DNA from: Streptomyces sabulosicollis
GTDB lineage: Bacteria > Actinomycetota > Actinomycetes > Streptomycetales > Streptomycetaceae
Length of the DNA: 34,128 nucleotides
Direction of reading: 5' to 3'
Assembly (NCBI RefSeq): GCF_016103465.1
Contig: NZ_JAEEAP010000049.1
Coordinates: forward strand, 1 to 34,128
Of the stretch, positions 15,933 to 24,036 are shown piece by piece. The stretch's first letter is position 1, and every line of letters begins with the position of its first letter. The notes below the pieces were generated by a model that saw only the letters and a program-made list of their open reading frames with translations, was not told the DNA's origin and made no database searches. A program made the translations under genes and the position numbers.

Positions 15933-16786
15933 CCGTCAATGACTCTCCCGTCTGGTTCATCACCGGCTGTTCCACCGGCCTGGGCCGGGCACTGGCCACC
16001 GCCGTCCTCGGACACGGCCACCGCGCGGTGGTCACCGCACGCGACCCGCGGCAGGTGGCCGACATCGTCGCCGGGCACGGGGACCGCGCGCTGGCCCTGG
16101 CGCTCGACGTCACCGACAAGGACCGGGTGGCGGCGGCGGTGCGGGAGGCGGAATCCGCCTTCGGCCGCATCGACGTACTGGTCAACAACGCGGGCTACGG
16201 CTACCTGGCAGCACTCGAGGAGGGCGAGGACGAGGAGGTCCGGGCCCTGTTCGACACCAATGTCTTCGGCCTGGTGGACGTCACCCGCGCGGTGCTCCCG
16301 GGCATGCGCGCCCGCCGCGCCGGACACATCGTGAACATCTCCTCCCTCGGCGGTCTGGCCGCCTTCGGCGCCACCGGCTACTACCACGCCACCAAGTTCG
16401 CCGTGGAGGGCCTGTCCGAATCGCTCGCCGCCGAGGTGGCCCCGCTGGGCATCAAGGTGACGATCGTCGAACCGGCGGCCTTCCGCACCAACTGGTCCGG
16501 CCCCTCCATGCGCCAGTCCGCCCTCACCATCGAGGACTACGCCGGGACCGCGGGCGCGCGGCGCGCCGGCACCCTCGCCACCTACGGTCACCAGCCCGGG
16601 GACCCGGTCCGCGCGAGCGAGGCCATCATCGGCGCGGTGGAGGCGGCGGAACCCCCGCTGCGGCTGCTGCTGGGCAAGGCCGCCTACGACATCGCCCAGG
16701 CCCGGCTGGACGCCCTCAGGGCCACCTTCGACACCTGGCGCGAGGTGACCCTCGGCGCCGACTACCCCGTGACCGCGGCGTCCTAG
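15929..16786 (+). CDS. Short-chain dehydrogenase/reductase
   Basis: The 285-residue protein shows the SDR cofactor motif TGCSTGLG (12-19), NNAG (86-89), a catalytic Ser near 138 and Tyr152/Lys156 (YYHATK). The C-terminal extension with YGHQPGDPVRASEAIIGAV is typical of the 17-beta-HSD-like group (cd05374 type), often annotated only as an oxidoreductase. Its ATG overlaps the stop of the XRE regulator and GAAGGA lies 9 nt upstream, so it is translationally coupled. The stop is 4 nt from the end of the convergent membrane-protein gene. Confidence 0.92.
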   Translation: MTVNDSPVWFITGCSTGLGRALATAVLGHGHRAVVTARDPRQVADIVAGHGDRALALALDVTDKDRVAAAVREAESAFGRIDVLVNNAGYGYLAALEEGEDEEVRALFDTNVFGLVDVTRAVLPGMRARRAGHIVNISSLGGLAAFGATGYYHATKFAVEGLSESLAAEVAPLGIKVTIVEPAAFRTNWSGPSMRQSALTIEDYAGTAGARRAGTLATYGHQPGDPVRASEAIIGAVEAAEPPLRLLLGKAAYDIAQARLDALRATFDTWREVTLGADYPVTAAS

Positions 16787-16790
16787 CCGC

Positions 16791-17129
16791 TCAGCGCCCG
16801 CGCACCCGGCGGGCCCACCGGCGCAGCGGGCCCCGCCGGGGCCGGGGCGCCCGCGGTCCGGAGGGACGGCGGCGCTCCGCCATGGCGTGGCTCGGCGTCC
16901 ACTGGCCGTCGGGGGAGAGGACCGGCGCCTTGCGCTCCGCCTGCGCCCGGATCTCGTGGTGGGAGTCATGGGCGGTCACCCGGAACGCCTCGTCATGGGA
17001 GGCCAGGGCCGCCCGCAGGGCCGCACCGGTGGCACCACGGCGACGGGCGAGTGACGCCACCCAGCCGAGGAAGCCCATGAGCGCGGCGAGCACACCAGCG
17101 ACGATCAGATACGGCAGGAGATCACCCAT
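16791..17129 (-). CDS. Small single-span membrane protein, unknown function
   Basis: The 112-residue product has one hydrophobic segment at about 4-27 (LLPYLIVAGVLAALMGFLGW) followed by a basic, low-complexity cytoplasmic tail (RRRPSGPRAPRPRRGPLRRWARR). The ATG at 17129 lies inside the end of the sigma factor gene (8-nt overlap), so it is probably co-transcribed with it. No Cys-His or anti-sigma motif is visible, so it is not an obvious anti-sigma factor. I do not recognise the family. Confidence 0.68.
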   Translation of the reverse strand: MGDLLPYLIVAGVLAALMGFLGWVASLARRRGATGAALRAALASHDEAFRVTAHDSHHEIRAQAERKAPVLSPDGQWTPSHAMAERRRPSGPRAPRPRRGPLRRWARRVRGR

Positions 17130-18063
17130 GGGCCGAGGTTACGTGGCGCCGTACGTCGTCGAGGAGGCCCAATTCCAGACCGTTCAGCCGCACCGGGTCG
17201 GCGATCACCTCGTACGCGGTGATCCTCCCGTCCTCGACGGTGAGGGTCAGGGCGAGCAGCAGCCGGCCGTGCGGGGCCACGACGATCCCCACGGACCCGT
17301 TCACCAGCGCGGGCTCCGCGAACCGTGCCCTCGGCGCGAAACCGGCGGTCTCCTCCGCCACCGCCCGCGCACCGCGGGACACCGTGGGCACCCCCTCGGG
17401 CAGGGCGGCGGGGTCGGCACGCCGTACGACATCCGGGTCGAGCACCGCGAGCAGCGCTTCCATGTCGCCGCCGCGCGCGGCGGCGAGGAAGGCGTCGACG
17501 GTGCGCCGCTGCCGGTCCAGCTCGGCCCGGGGCACCGCCGCGCCGCCCCGCACCTTCTGGCGGGCGCGGCTGGCCAGCTTCTTCGCGGCGACCGGTGAGC
17601 GCTCCACGATGGGCGCGATCCGGTCGAACGGCACCGCGAACACATCGTGCAGCACAAAGGCGATCCGCTCGGCCGGGCCCAGCGTGTCCAGCACCACGAG
17701 CAGCGCCCTGCCGACCGAGTCGGCCAGCACCGCCTCGTCCTCCGGACCGCCGCCGTCCCCGGTCTCCCGGACCGGCTCGGGCAGCTCCTGGCCGACCGAT
17801 TCCTCCCGGCGCGCGGTGCGCGAGCGCAGCATGTCCAGGCAGATCCGGGAGACGACCGTGTGCAGCCAGCCGGACAGGTTTCCGACCGCCTCGGCGTCGG
17901 CGCGGCTGAGCCGCAGCCATGTCTCCTGCACGGCGTCGTCCGCCTCGCTGAGCGAGCCGAGCATCCGGTAGGCGACCCCCCGCAGCCGGCCGCGGTGTGT
18001 CTCGAACCGTTCCGCCAGCCCGTCCTGCGGGTGCTGTCCGTTCCCCGTGTTCCGACCGTCCAT
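17122..18063 (-). CDS. ECF sigma factor, ECF41 / SigJ-like, with C-terminal SnoaL-like extension
   Basis: The 313-residue protein has sigma region 2 (RLRGVAYRMLGSLSEADDAVQETWLRLSRAD region, about 24-60) and region 4 (about 130-170). A C-terminal NTF2/SnoaL-like extension (RRTVDAFLAAARGGDMEALL to the end) includes NGSVG, the conserved NGxxG of ECF41 factors. In that group the extension both holds back and supports activity, and a separate anti-sigma factor is lacking. The ATG at 18063 has AAAGGTG upstream. It is divergent from an Old Yellow Enzyme gene; ECF41 genes are usually next to a redox enzyme that they activate. Confidence 0.9.
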   Translation of the reverse strand: MDGRNTGNGQHPQDGLAERFETHRGRLRGVAYRMLGSLSEADDAVQETWLRLSRADAEAVGNLSGWLHTVVSRICLDMLRSRTARREESVGQELPEPVRETGDGGGPEDEAVLADSVGRALLVVLDTLGPAERIAFVLHDVFAVPFDRIAPIVERSPVAAKKLASRARQKVRGGAAVPRAELDRQRRTVDAFLAAARGGDMEALLAVLDPDVVRRADPAALPEGVPTVSRGARAVAEETAGFAPRARFAEPALVNGSVGIVVAPHGRLLLALTLTVEDGRITAYEVIADPVRLNGLELGLLDDVRRHVTSAHG

Positions 18064-18100
18064 CGGTCACCTTTCCTCGCCGCGCTCCGTCACTTCTCCA

Positions 18101-18117
18101 GACGTAACCACGACGTA
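18101..18117 (+). promoter_or_regulatory. Direct repeat GACGTA-N5-GACGTA between the sigma factor and OYE genes
   Basis: GACGTA at 18101 and 18112 are 11 bp apart, one helical turn. A GTCAC at 18089-18093 lies upstream, reminiscent of the -35 part of ECF41 promoters (TGTCACA with CGTC), but the spacing to a CGTC is not right. I record it as a candidate control site only. Confidence 0.3.
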
Positions 18118-18150
18118 TCCCACGTGGCCGAGGTGACGAGGAGGGACACC

Positions 18151-19278
18151 ATGACCACCACCTGTGCGACCGTCCCGGACCAGCCGCTGCTGCGCCCCGC
18201 GGACCTGGGGGACCTCCGGCTGCCCAACCGGGTGGTGATGGCGCCCATGACCCGGGCCCGGGCCACGGGCGAGGGGCTGGTTCCGAACGGAATGCACGCG
18301 GACTACTACGGCCAGCGGGCCGGGGCCGGGCTGATCATCACCGAGGGGACCTGGGTGAGCGAGCGGGCCATCGGGTTCCCCAACGTCCCCGGTGTCTACA
18401 GCGAGGAGCAGATCAAGGGCTGGCGGCGGGTCACCGACGTCGTCCACGCCCTCGGCGGACGGATCGTGCTGCAGCTGTGGCACACCGGCGCCGCCTCGCA
18501 CCCCGACCACCTCGGGGGCGCCCTTCCGGCCGGCCCGTCGGCGGTCGACCCCCGGGAGCGGTCCCACACCTCCGGCGGGCCCAGGGCCACGGTCACCCCG
18601 CGGGAGATGACGATCACCGACATCCGGGACACGGTCGCGGACTACGGCACGGCCGCGGTGAACGCCCGCCGCGCCGGATTCGACGGAGTCGAGGTCCACG
18701 CCCTGGGCTCGTTCCTGATCCCGCAGTTCCTCAACCCCCGGCTGAACCTCCGCCGCGACGCCTACGGCCGCGACGGAGCCGGGCGGCGGCGACTGCTGAT
18801 GGAGATCGTGGACGCGGTGGCCGGGGCCTGGGACGGCCGCCGGGTGGGCGTGCGCCTGTCGCCGTACTGGACCGCCGAGCGGTTCACCGCCGACGAGCGG
18901 ACGCTCGCGGACTACGACGCGCTCGTGGCGGAGCTGGGCGACCACCCCGTGGCCTATCTGCATCTGCGGGGCCCGGCCCCCGCCGCGCCCGGCGCCGCGC
19001 CGGACCACGGTGCCTTCGCCCGCTACCGGCGCCTCTTCGACGGCCCGCTGATCGCCAACCACGGCTTCGGCCGGGAGTCCGGCAACGCGGTGATCGAGGC
19101 GGGGCTCGCGGACGCCGTCTCCTACGCCACCCACTTCGTGGCCAACCCCGACCTCGTGGCCCGGTTCGCCCTGGACCGCGAGCTGGCGGCGGGCGACCCG
19201 GGCACGTACTACACCGGTGGGGCGCGCGGCTACGTCGACTATCCGGCGAGCCGCTGGGGGGACGGTGTCAGGCGTTGA
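18151..19278 (+). CDS. Old Yellow Enzyme family NADH:flavin oxidoreductase
   Basis: The 375-residue TIM-barrel flavoprotein shows OYE family motifs: LGDLRLPNRVVMAPMTRARA at the N-terminus, LITEGTWVSERAIGFPNVPG, LQLWHTGAASHPD (His in the substrate-binding region) and FDGVEVHALGSFLIPQFLNP (GVE.H). Classical members have GAHGYL where this one has HALGSFL, so the loop near the active site differs. The expected reaction is NAD(P)H-dependent reduction of activated C=C bonds. GGAGGG lies 5 nt before the ATG. It is divergent from the ECF41 sigma factor and may be its target; its last 11 bp overlap the convergent uppP gene. Confidence 0.9.
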   Translation: MTTTCATVPDQPLLRPADLGDLRLPNRVVMAPMTRARATGEGLVPNGMHADYYGQRAGAGLIITEGTWVSERAIGFPNVPGVYSEEQIKGWRRVTDVVHALGGRIVLQLWHTGAASHPDHLGGALPAGPSAVDPRERSHTSGGPRATVTPREMTITDIRDTVADYGTAAVNARRAGFDGVEVHALGSFLIPQFLNPRLNLRRDAYGRDGAGRRRLLMEIVDAVAGAWDGRRVGVRLSPYWTAERFTADERTLADYDALVAELGDHPVAYLHLRGPAPAAPGAAPDHGAFARYRRLFDGPLIANHGFGRESGNAVIEAGLADAVSYATHFVANPDLVARFALDRELAAGDPGTYYTGGARGYVDYPASRWGDGVRR

Positions 19279-20104
19279 GGACGCCCGCGCCGAGCAGCCC
19301 GAACAGCGCCACGCCGATCACGATCCGGTAGATCACGAAGGCGTTGAACGAATGCTTGGCGACGAACTTCAGCAGCCAGGCGATGGAGGCGTAGGCGACC
19401 GCGAAGGACACCACCGTGCCCACCGCGAGCGGCATCGTGCCCACGCCACCGCCCATGGCGTCCTTGAGCTCGTAGAGCCCCGCGCCGGTCAGCGACGGAA
19501 TGCCCAGGAAGAACGAGAGCCGGGTGGCGGCCACCCGGTCCAGGTCGAGCATGAGGCCGGTGGCCATCGTGGCGCCCGAGCGGGAGAAGCCGGGGAAGAG
19601 CAGCGCGAGGATCTGCGCGGAGCCGACCAGCATCGCGTCCTTGACGCTGGTGTCGTCCTCCCCGCGCTTGTGGCGGCCCATCCGGTCGGCCAGCCACATC
19701 AGCCCGCTGCCCACGATCAGCGAGGCGGCCACCACCCACAGGGAGGCGAGCGGGCCCTCGATCAGCGGTTTGGCCGCCAGGCCCACGACCACGATGGGGA
19801 TCGTGGCGTAGATGACCCACCAGGCGAACTTGTAGTCGTGGTGGTACCGCTCCTCGCGGTTGACCAGCCCCCGCCCCCATGCGGTGGCGAAGCGGCGGAT
19901 GTCCCGGAAGAAGTACAGCAGGACGGCGGCGATGGCGCCGACCTGGATCACCGCGGTGAAGGCCACGACGGACTTGTCGTCCACCGGGATGTCCATCAGT
20001 CCCTCAGTGATCTTGAGGTGGCCGGTGGACGAGACCGGGAGGAATTCCGTGACCCCCTCCACGATGCCGAGAACGACGGCCTGTCCGATGTTGATCGCGC
20101 TCAC
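19268..20104 (-). CDS. uppP: Undecaprenyl-diphosphatase (BacA/UppP)
   Basis: The 278-residue multi-span protein carries the two signatures of BacA-type phosphatases: EGVTEFLPVSSTGH (about 16-29) and PGFSRSG (about 172-178). It dephosphorylates undecaprenyl diphosphate to recycle the carrier lipid of cell-wall synthesis and can give bacitracin resistance. The GTG at 20104 has GGACGG 5-6 nt upstream. An inverted repeat GTCTAC-N6-GTAGAC lies 36 nt upstream at 20140-20157. It ends 11 nt inside the convergent OYE gene. Confidence 0.93.
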   Translation of the reverse strand: MSAINIGQAVVLGIVEGVTEFLPVSSTGHLKITEGLMDIPVDDKSVVAFTAVIQVGAIAAVLLYFFRDIRRFATAWGRGLVNREERYHHDYKFAWWVIYATIPIVVVGLAAKPLIEGPLASLWVVAASLIVGSGLMWLADRMGRHKRGEDDTSVKDAMLVGSAQILALLFPGFSRSGATMATGLMLDLDRVAATRLSFFLGIPSLTGAGLYELKDAMGGGVGTMPLAVGTVVSFAVAYASIAWLLKFVAKHSFNAFVIYRIVIGVALFGLLGAGVLNA

Positions 20105-20139
20105 GTGGTCCGTCCCGCCGGAGTCTTCCGCTATCAGTT

Positions 20140-20157
20140 GTCTACGGGACGGTAGAC
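20140..20157. promoter_or_regulatory. Inverted repeat upstream of uppP
   Basis: GTCTAC (20140-20145) and GTAGAC (20152-20157) form a perfect 6-bp dyad with a 6-nt centre, 36 nt before the uppP start. It could be an operator or a leader hairpin. Confidence 0.45.
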
Positions 20158-20268
20158 GATGGATCGGGACGGTGGCCAATCAGCGAACGGCCCACCGCGG
20201 TCCGCCTCGGGGCCGTGGAGGGCGGTCGGGCTCGCCGAGGGCCGACGCGCGAACGTCGGGCGTCGCCG

Positions 20269-20321
20269 CGGCCCGTGCCCGTACGAGCGGCCCGTGCCCG
20301 TACGAGAGGGGGCACGGGCCG
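20269..20321 (-). terminator. Strong hairpin with duplicated 5' arm, terminator of the SseB gene
   Basis: A perfect 12-bp stem CGGCCCGTGCCC/GGGCACGGGCCG (20288-20299 with 20310-20321, 10-nt loop) lies 11 nt after the end of the SseB gene. The left arm is present twice: the 19-mer CGGCCCGTGCCCGTACGAG at 20269-20287 and again at 20288-20306. The remaining sequence between 20105 and 20332 shows no gene. Confidence 0.7.
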
Positions 20322-20332
20322 CCGCGGGAGGG

Positions 20333-20734
20333 TCAGGCGGCCGGGCCGGAGCCGCTGAGCAGGCTCCGCACGCCGTTGGCCGAGAGGGTGACGGCCTCCG
20401 GGGCGCCCGCGTCGATGGTCAGCGAGAGCTCTTCGGAGGGCCATCCCTGGGCCAGCGCGCCCAGCGGCACCAGGTGGTACCGCTCGATCTGGGGCAGGGC
20501 CTGGTGCATCCGGGCCGGAGTGGTGAAGACCGGTACCAGCTGCGCGCCGTCCTCCTGCTGGAACACGGGCAGGGTCACGGCCTGCGGGTCCGTCTCCTCT
20601 CCGGTCTCGGCGGAGGGGAGCAGGACCTCACTGTTGGCAAGGGTGTTCAGCGCCGACTCGTCCGCCCGGTCGGCCGCCAGCTCGCCGAGGGCCTGCTGGG
20701 TGGCGGAGACGTTTTCATCGGAAGGGCTGGTCAT
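20333..20734 (-). CDS. SseB-like protein (SseB N-terminal domain)
   Basis: The 133-residue protein shows the pattern of SseB N-terminal domains: ALGELAADRADESALNTLAN, a central LLPSAE...VTLPVFQQEDGAQLVPVFTT strand pair, and a C-terminal LSLTIDAGAPEAVTLSANGV. SseB domains occur widely in actinobacteria as proteins of unknown role. ATG 20734 chosen over ATG 20746 because GGACGGA lies just upstream. It follows the glycerol kinase gene on the same strand after 161 nt, so linkage with glycerol use is not evident. Confidence 0.72.
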   Translation of the reverse strand: MTSPSDENVSATQQALGELAADRADESALNTLANSEVLLPSAETGEETDPQAVTLPVFQQEDGAQLVPVFTTPARMHQALPQIERYHLVPLGALAQGWPSEELSLTIDAGAPEAVTLSANGVRSLLSGSGPAA

Positions 20735-20895
20735 GATTCCGTCCATGGATCGGGTTTTGGGTCTTCATGGGTTTCTGGGTCCCAGAGCGGCTCGCGTGAA
20801 CAGCCGCGGCTGGCTCGAATACCCCGCCTCATGGAACTCACACGTGCCGTTCCGCCCCGATTCCTCCGCGCGGCCGCGGAGGCATATGCCCCGGG

Positions 20896-22401
20896 CTACG
20901 ACCTGGCCCAGCCCAGCGACCTCTCGACCGCCCGCTGCCAGCTCTCGTACTCCGCGTCCCGCCGCGCGGGGTCCATCGTGGGCATCCACTGGGCCGCGCG
21001 GTGCCAGTTGCGGCGCAGCCCCTCCAGGTCCGGCCAGTAGCCGGAGGCGAGCCCGGCGGCGTAGGCGGCGCCGAGCGAGACGGTCTCGGAGACCATGGGG
21101 CGCACCACCGGCATGTCCAGCACGTCGGCCAGGAACTGCATCAGCAGATTGTTCGACGTCATCCCGCCGTCCACCTTCAGCTGGCGCAGCGGCCGGGGCG
21201 AGTCGGCGTTCATGGAGTCGACCACCTCCCGGGTCTGCCACCCGGTGGCCTCCAGGACGGCCCGGGCCAGATGGCCCTTGGTGATGTACGAGGTGAGCCC
21301 GACGATCACCCCGCGCGCGTCGCTGCGCCAGTGCGGGGCGAACAGCCCGGAGAAGGCGGGGACGATGTAGCAGCCGCCGTTGTCCTCGACACCGCGGGCG
21401 AGGGTCTCGATCTCGGGGGCGCTGTGGATCAGCCCCAGGCGGTCGCGGAACCACTGCACCAGCGAGCCGGTGACGGCGATCGGGCCCTCCAGGGCGTACA
21501 CCGGCGGCTCGTCGCCGACCTTGTAGCCGACCGTGGTCAGCAGCCCGTGCCGGGACCGTACGAGCTCGGTGCCGGTGTTGACCAGGAGGAAGCTGCCGGT
21601 GCCGTAGGTGCACTTCGCCTCGCCGGGGGCGAAGCACGTCTGCCCGAACAGCGCCGCCTGCTGATCGCCGAGGGCCGCGCAGATCGGGACGTCCGGCAGC
21701 AGGGCGCGGGCCATGCCGTAGCACTCGGCGGAGGAGCGGATCTCCGGCAGCATCGCCCGCGGCACATCGAAATAGGCCAGCAGTTCATCGTCCCAGCTCA
21801 GGCTGCGGATGTTCATCAGCATGGTGCGGCTGGCGTTGGTGGCGTCGGTGAGGTGCAGTCCGCCGTCGGGCCCTCCGGTGAGGTTCCAGATCAGCCAGCT
21901 CTCCATCGTGCCGAACAGCACCTCGCCGCGCTCGGCGCGCTCGCGCAGGCCGTCGACATGGTCGAACAGCCACCGCAGCCGTGGCGCGGAGAAGTAGGTC
22001 GTGGGCGACAGGCCGCAGCGCTCCAGGAAGAAGTCGTCACCGGTGGTCCGCCGCAGCTCCTCGACATAGCCGCTGGTGCGGGTGTCCTGCCAGGTGATGG
22101 CGTGGCCCACGGGAACGCCGGTGCGGCGGTCCCAGACCACCGTGGTCTCGCGCTGATTGGCGATGCCGATGGCCGCAATCTGCTCGGGCCGGATCCCCGC
22201 GCCCTCCAGGGCCCGGGGGACGACGGCACGGCGCAGATGCGACCAGATCTCGGTGGGGTCGTGCTCGGCCCAGCCGGGCTTGGCGAAGTACTGCTCGTGT
22301 TCTCGCTGGCCGACCGAGACCAGCCGTCCCTGGTGATCGAAGAGGATGCACCGGGTGGACATGGTGCCCTGGTCGATGGACATCACATAGCGTTCAACCA
22401 T
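20896..22401 (-). CDS. glpK: Glycerol kinase
   Basis: The 501-residue protein is full length for FGGY-family glycerol kinase. Motifs: [15 protein letters not shown] at the N-terminal phosphate site, [24 protein letters not shown], the substrate region WQDTRT and [28 protein letters not shown], and [15 protein letters not shown] with the adenosine motif. It phosphorylates glycerol to glycerol 3-phosphate in the cytoplasm. A GylR-type regulator gene lies 42 nt upstream on the same strand, so the two may be one transcript. The usual partners glpF (facilitator) and glpD (dehydrogenase) are absent from the window, suggesting a secondary kinase. Confidence 0.95.
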   Translation of the reverse strand: MVERYVMSIDQGTMSTRCILFDHQGRLVSVGQREHEQYFAKPGWAEHDPTEIWSHLRRAVVPRALEGAGIRPEQIAAIGIANQRETTVVWDRRTGVPVGHAITWQDTRTSGYVEELRRTTGDDFFLERCGLSPTTYFSAPRLRWLFDHVDGLRERAERGEVLFGTMESWLIWNLTGGPDGGLHLTDATNASRTMLMNIRSLSWDDELLAYFDVPRAMLPEIRSSAECYGMARALLPDVPICAALGDQQAALFGQTCFAPGEAKCTYGTGSFLLVNTGTELVRSRHGLLTTVGYKVGDEPPVYALEGPIAVTGSLVQWFRDRLGLIHSAPEIETLARGVEDNGGCYIVPAFSGLFAPHWRSDARGVIVGLTSYITKGHLARAVLEATGWQTREVVDSMNADSPRPLRQLKVDGGMTSNNLLMQFLADVLDMPVVRPMVSETVSLGAAYAAGLASGYWPDLEGLRRNWHRAAQWMPTMDPARRDAEYESWQRAVERSLGWARS

Positions 22402-22443
22402 GGCCTGGCCTGCCTTCGGGCGGGTTGGAGCAGAGCATGAGGG

Positions 22444-23211
22444 TCACCAGCGCCCCGCGCCGAGATCGCGGGAGATCGCCCGGGCGGCGTCCCGCGTCAG
22501 TCCGACGAGTGAGGCGTGCGGACGTCCCTTGCTGTCGGAGAGGCGGTCCACGGCGCCGGAGATGCCGACCGCGCCCACCACCAGGCCGCCCTGGCCGCGG
22601 ATCGGCGCGGCGATGTCCGCCTCGCCCATCATCATTTCCTGGGCCGCGAACGCCCACCCGGTGTCGCGGATCTCGGCCAGCGCCCGGCTCAGCCGCTGGG
22701 GGGAGTCGAGCGTGTGCCGGGTGTAGCTCTCCAGGTCGGTTTCCATGAGCGGCTCCAGGGGAGTCGCCCCGTACGCCAGCAGGATCTTGCCCAGCGCGCT
22801 GGCGTGCAGGGGCAGCAGCGAGCCCACGTCCAGGGTCTGGAAGGTGTCATCGGGCCGGAAGACGTGGTGGACGATGAGGACCTTGCCCTCCAGGGGCACT
22901 CCGAGGCGGACCGCCTCACCGCTGCGCGCGGCCAGGGCGTCGGTCCAGTTGATGGAGCGGGACCGCAGCTCGTTGATGTCGAGATAGCTGGTCCCCAGGT
23001 GCAGCAGCGCCGCGCCGAGCTGGTACTTCCCCGTCGCCTTGTCCTGTTCGACGAAGTCGACGCTCTGCAGGGTGCGCAGGATGCCGTGCGCGGTGCCTTT
23101 CGCGAGGCCGAGCGAGGCCGCCACCTCGCCCAGACTGAGCCGACCGGACCCCTGGGCGAGCAGCCGCAGGATCGCCGCCGCCCGCTCGATGGACTGCACC
23201 GGGCCGGCCAT
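22444..23211 (-). CDS. IclR-family regulator of glycerol use (GylR-like)
   Basis: The 255-residue protein begins VQSIERAAAILRLLAQGSGRLSLG with a winged helix (ASLGLAKGTAHGILRTLQ), then an IclR effector domain. Its stretches SYLDINELR, VLIVHHVFRPDD, LHASALGKIL and ARAISRDLGAGRW resemble GylR, the repressor of the Streptomyces coelicolor glycerol operon. It is expected to bind glycerol 3-phosphate and repress itself and glpK. ATG 23211; a -10-like TACGAT lies 6 nt upstream, so the message may be leaderless. A 14-bp perfect palindrome at 23260-23273 is the probable operator. Confidence 0.92.
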   Translation of the reverse strand: MAGPVQSIERAAAILRLLAQGSGRLSLGEVAASLGLAKGTAHGILRTLQSVDFVEQDKATGKYQLGAALLHLGTSYLDINELRSRSINWTDALAARSGEAVRLGVPLEGKVLIVHHVFRPDDTFQTLDVGSLLPLHASALGKILLAYGATPLEPLMETDLESYTRHTLDSPQRLSRALAEIRDTGWAFAAQEMMMGEADIAAPIRGQGGLVVGAVGISGAVDRLSDSKGRPHASLVGLTRDAARAISRDLGAGRW

Positions 23212-23259
23212 GTCGCGATCGTAGCTCTTCGGCGAGCCACCCAGCCTGTCGGCGAAAAC

Positions 23260-23273
23260 GCCGAACGTTCGGC
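23260..23273. promoter_or_regulatory. Perfect palindrome, probable GylR-type operator
   Basis: GCCGAACGTTCGGC is a perfect 14-bp palindrome about 50 nt upstream of the IclR gene. A second dyad overlaps it (TCGGCAATGCCGA, 23270-23282). The site lies between the IclR gene and the divergent ATP-binding protein gene, so could act on both. Confidence 0.6.
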
Positions 23274-23291
23274 AATGCCGACCCGGATTCG

Positions 23292-23320
23292 TTGACCCCG
23301 GCGGGTGGGGCCCATAGCGT
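23292..23320 (+). promoter_or_regulatory. HrdB-type promoter for the ATP-binding protein gene
   Basis: TTGACC (23292-23297), a 17-nt spacer and TAGCGT (23315-23320) match the vegetative promoter of Streptomyces. It lies about 90 nt upstream of the GTG at 23410. Confidence 0.6.
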
Positions 23321-23409
23321 CCGTATCGGGACAAGGAGACCAGTATGCCGTGAGGTGACCCGAAGGGTGCCCGGCAGAGAGACACAACCCGGCTTGGAGA
23401 GGAGGAGAC

Positions 23410-24036
23410 GTGGCGGAACGACTGAGCCTGCCGACACCCGGCGTCAGCGGGCCCGGTATCACCGGGCACGGCGTCACCGGGCAGGCCGCGGGGCCCGTCA
23501 ATCTCACCGACGCCCGTCTCATCGGCTCCCAGGCGCCGGACTCGGACTCCCTGAGGGCGTCGGCGGCCGCCCGCGACGAGATCCCGGACCGGCCGTCGGC
23601 GGCGATGCGCGATGAGGCCCCGGACCGGCCCTGGGCGGACGTGGCCGATTGCCATGTGCTCCCGGTCCCGCACATCTGCGAGGCCGTCGCCACCGTACGG
23701 CGGCGGGCGCACGCGCTGCTGTCCGAATGGGAGCTGTCCGCCGACCGGCTCGACGAGGCGCTGATGGTGATCTCGGAGCTGGTCACCAACGCGATCCTGC
23801 ACGCCCTCCCCCCGGCCGTGCTGCGGCTGCGCTGGACCGAGTGCGAGGGCGGCACCGGCCTGCGCATCGAGGTCACCGACGGCGGCCCGGTCCCCGCCGA
23901 TCAGCGGGCGGACGAGGACATCGAGCCCGATGAGCACGGCCGCGGGCTCGGCATCGTCACCGCGCTGTCCACGCGCCACGGCAGCCACACCTGCCATGAG
24001 GGCATCACCTGGTGGGCGGACCTGCCGGCCGCCTAA
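23410..24036 (+). CDS. ATP-binding protein of the anti-sigma (RsbW/HATPase_c_2) type
   Basis: The 208-residue protein has the Bergerat fold boxes of the HATPase_c_2 family in its last 130 residues: ISELVTNAILHA (N box), RIEVTDGGPVP (G1) and HGRGLGIV (G2). Its N-terminal 75 residues are low complexity with three 15-bp repeats (23440-23484, encoding GVSGP, GITGH, GVTGQ). Streptomyces genomes have dozens of such short ATPases, most without known partners. No sigma factor or antagonist (STAS protein) is adjacent. GTG 23410 with GGAGGAG upstream. It converges on the P450 gene, overlapping by 4 nt. Confidence 0.85.
   Translation: MAERLSLPTPGVSGPGITGHGVTGQAAGPVNLTDARLIGSQAPDSDSLRASAAARDEIPDRPSAAMRDEAPDRPWADVADCHVLPVPHICEAVATVRRRAHALLSEWELSADRLDEALMVISELVTNAILHALPPAVLRLRWTECEGGTGLRIEVTDGGPVPADQRADEDIEPDEHGRGLGIVTALSTRHGSHTCHEGITWWADLPAA

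Noticed and set aside
16791-17129. Anti-sigma factor for the ECF41 protein
   Set aside because: One span but no zinc-binding or anti-sigma motif, and ECF41 factors use their own C-terminal extension.
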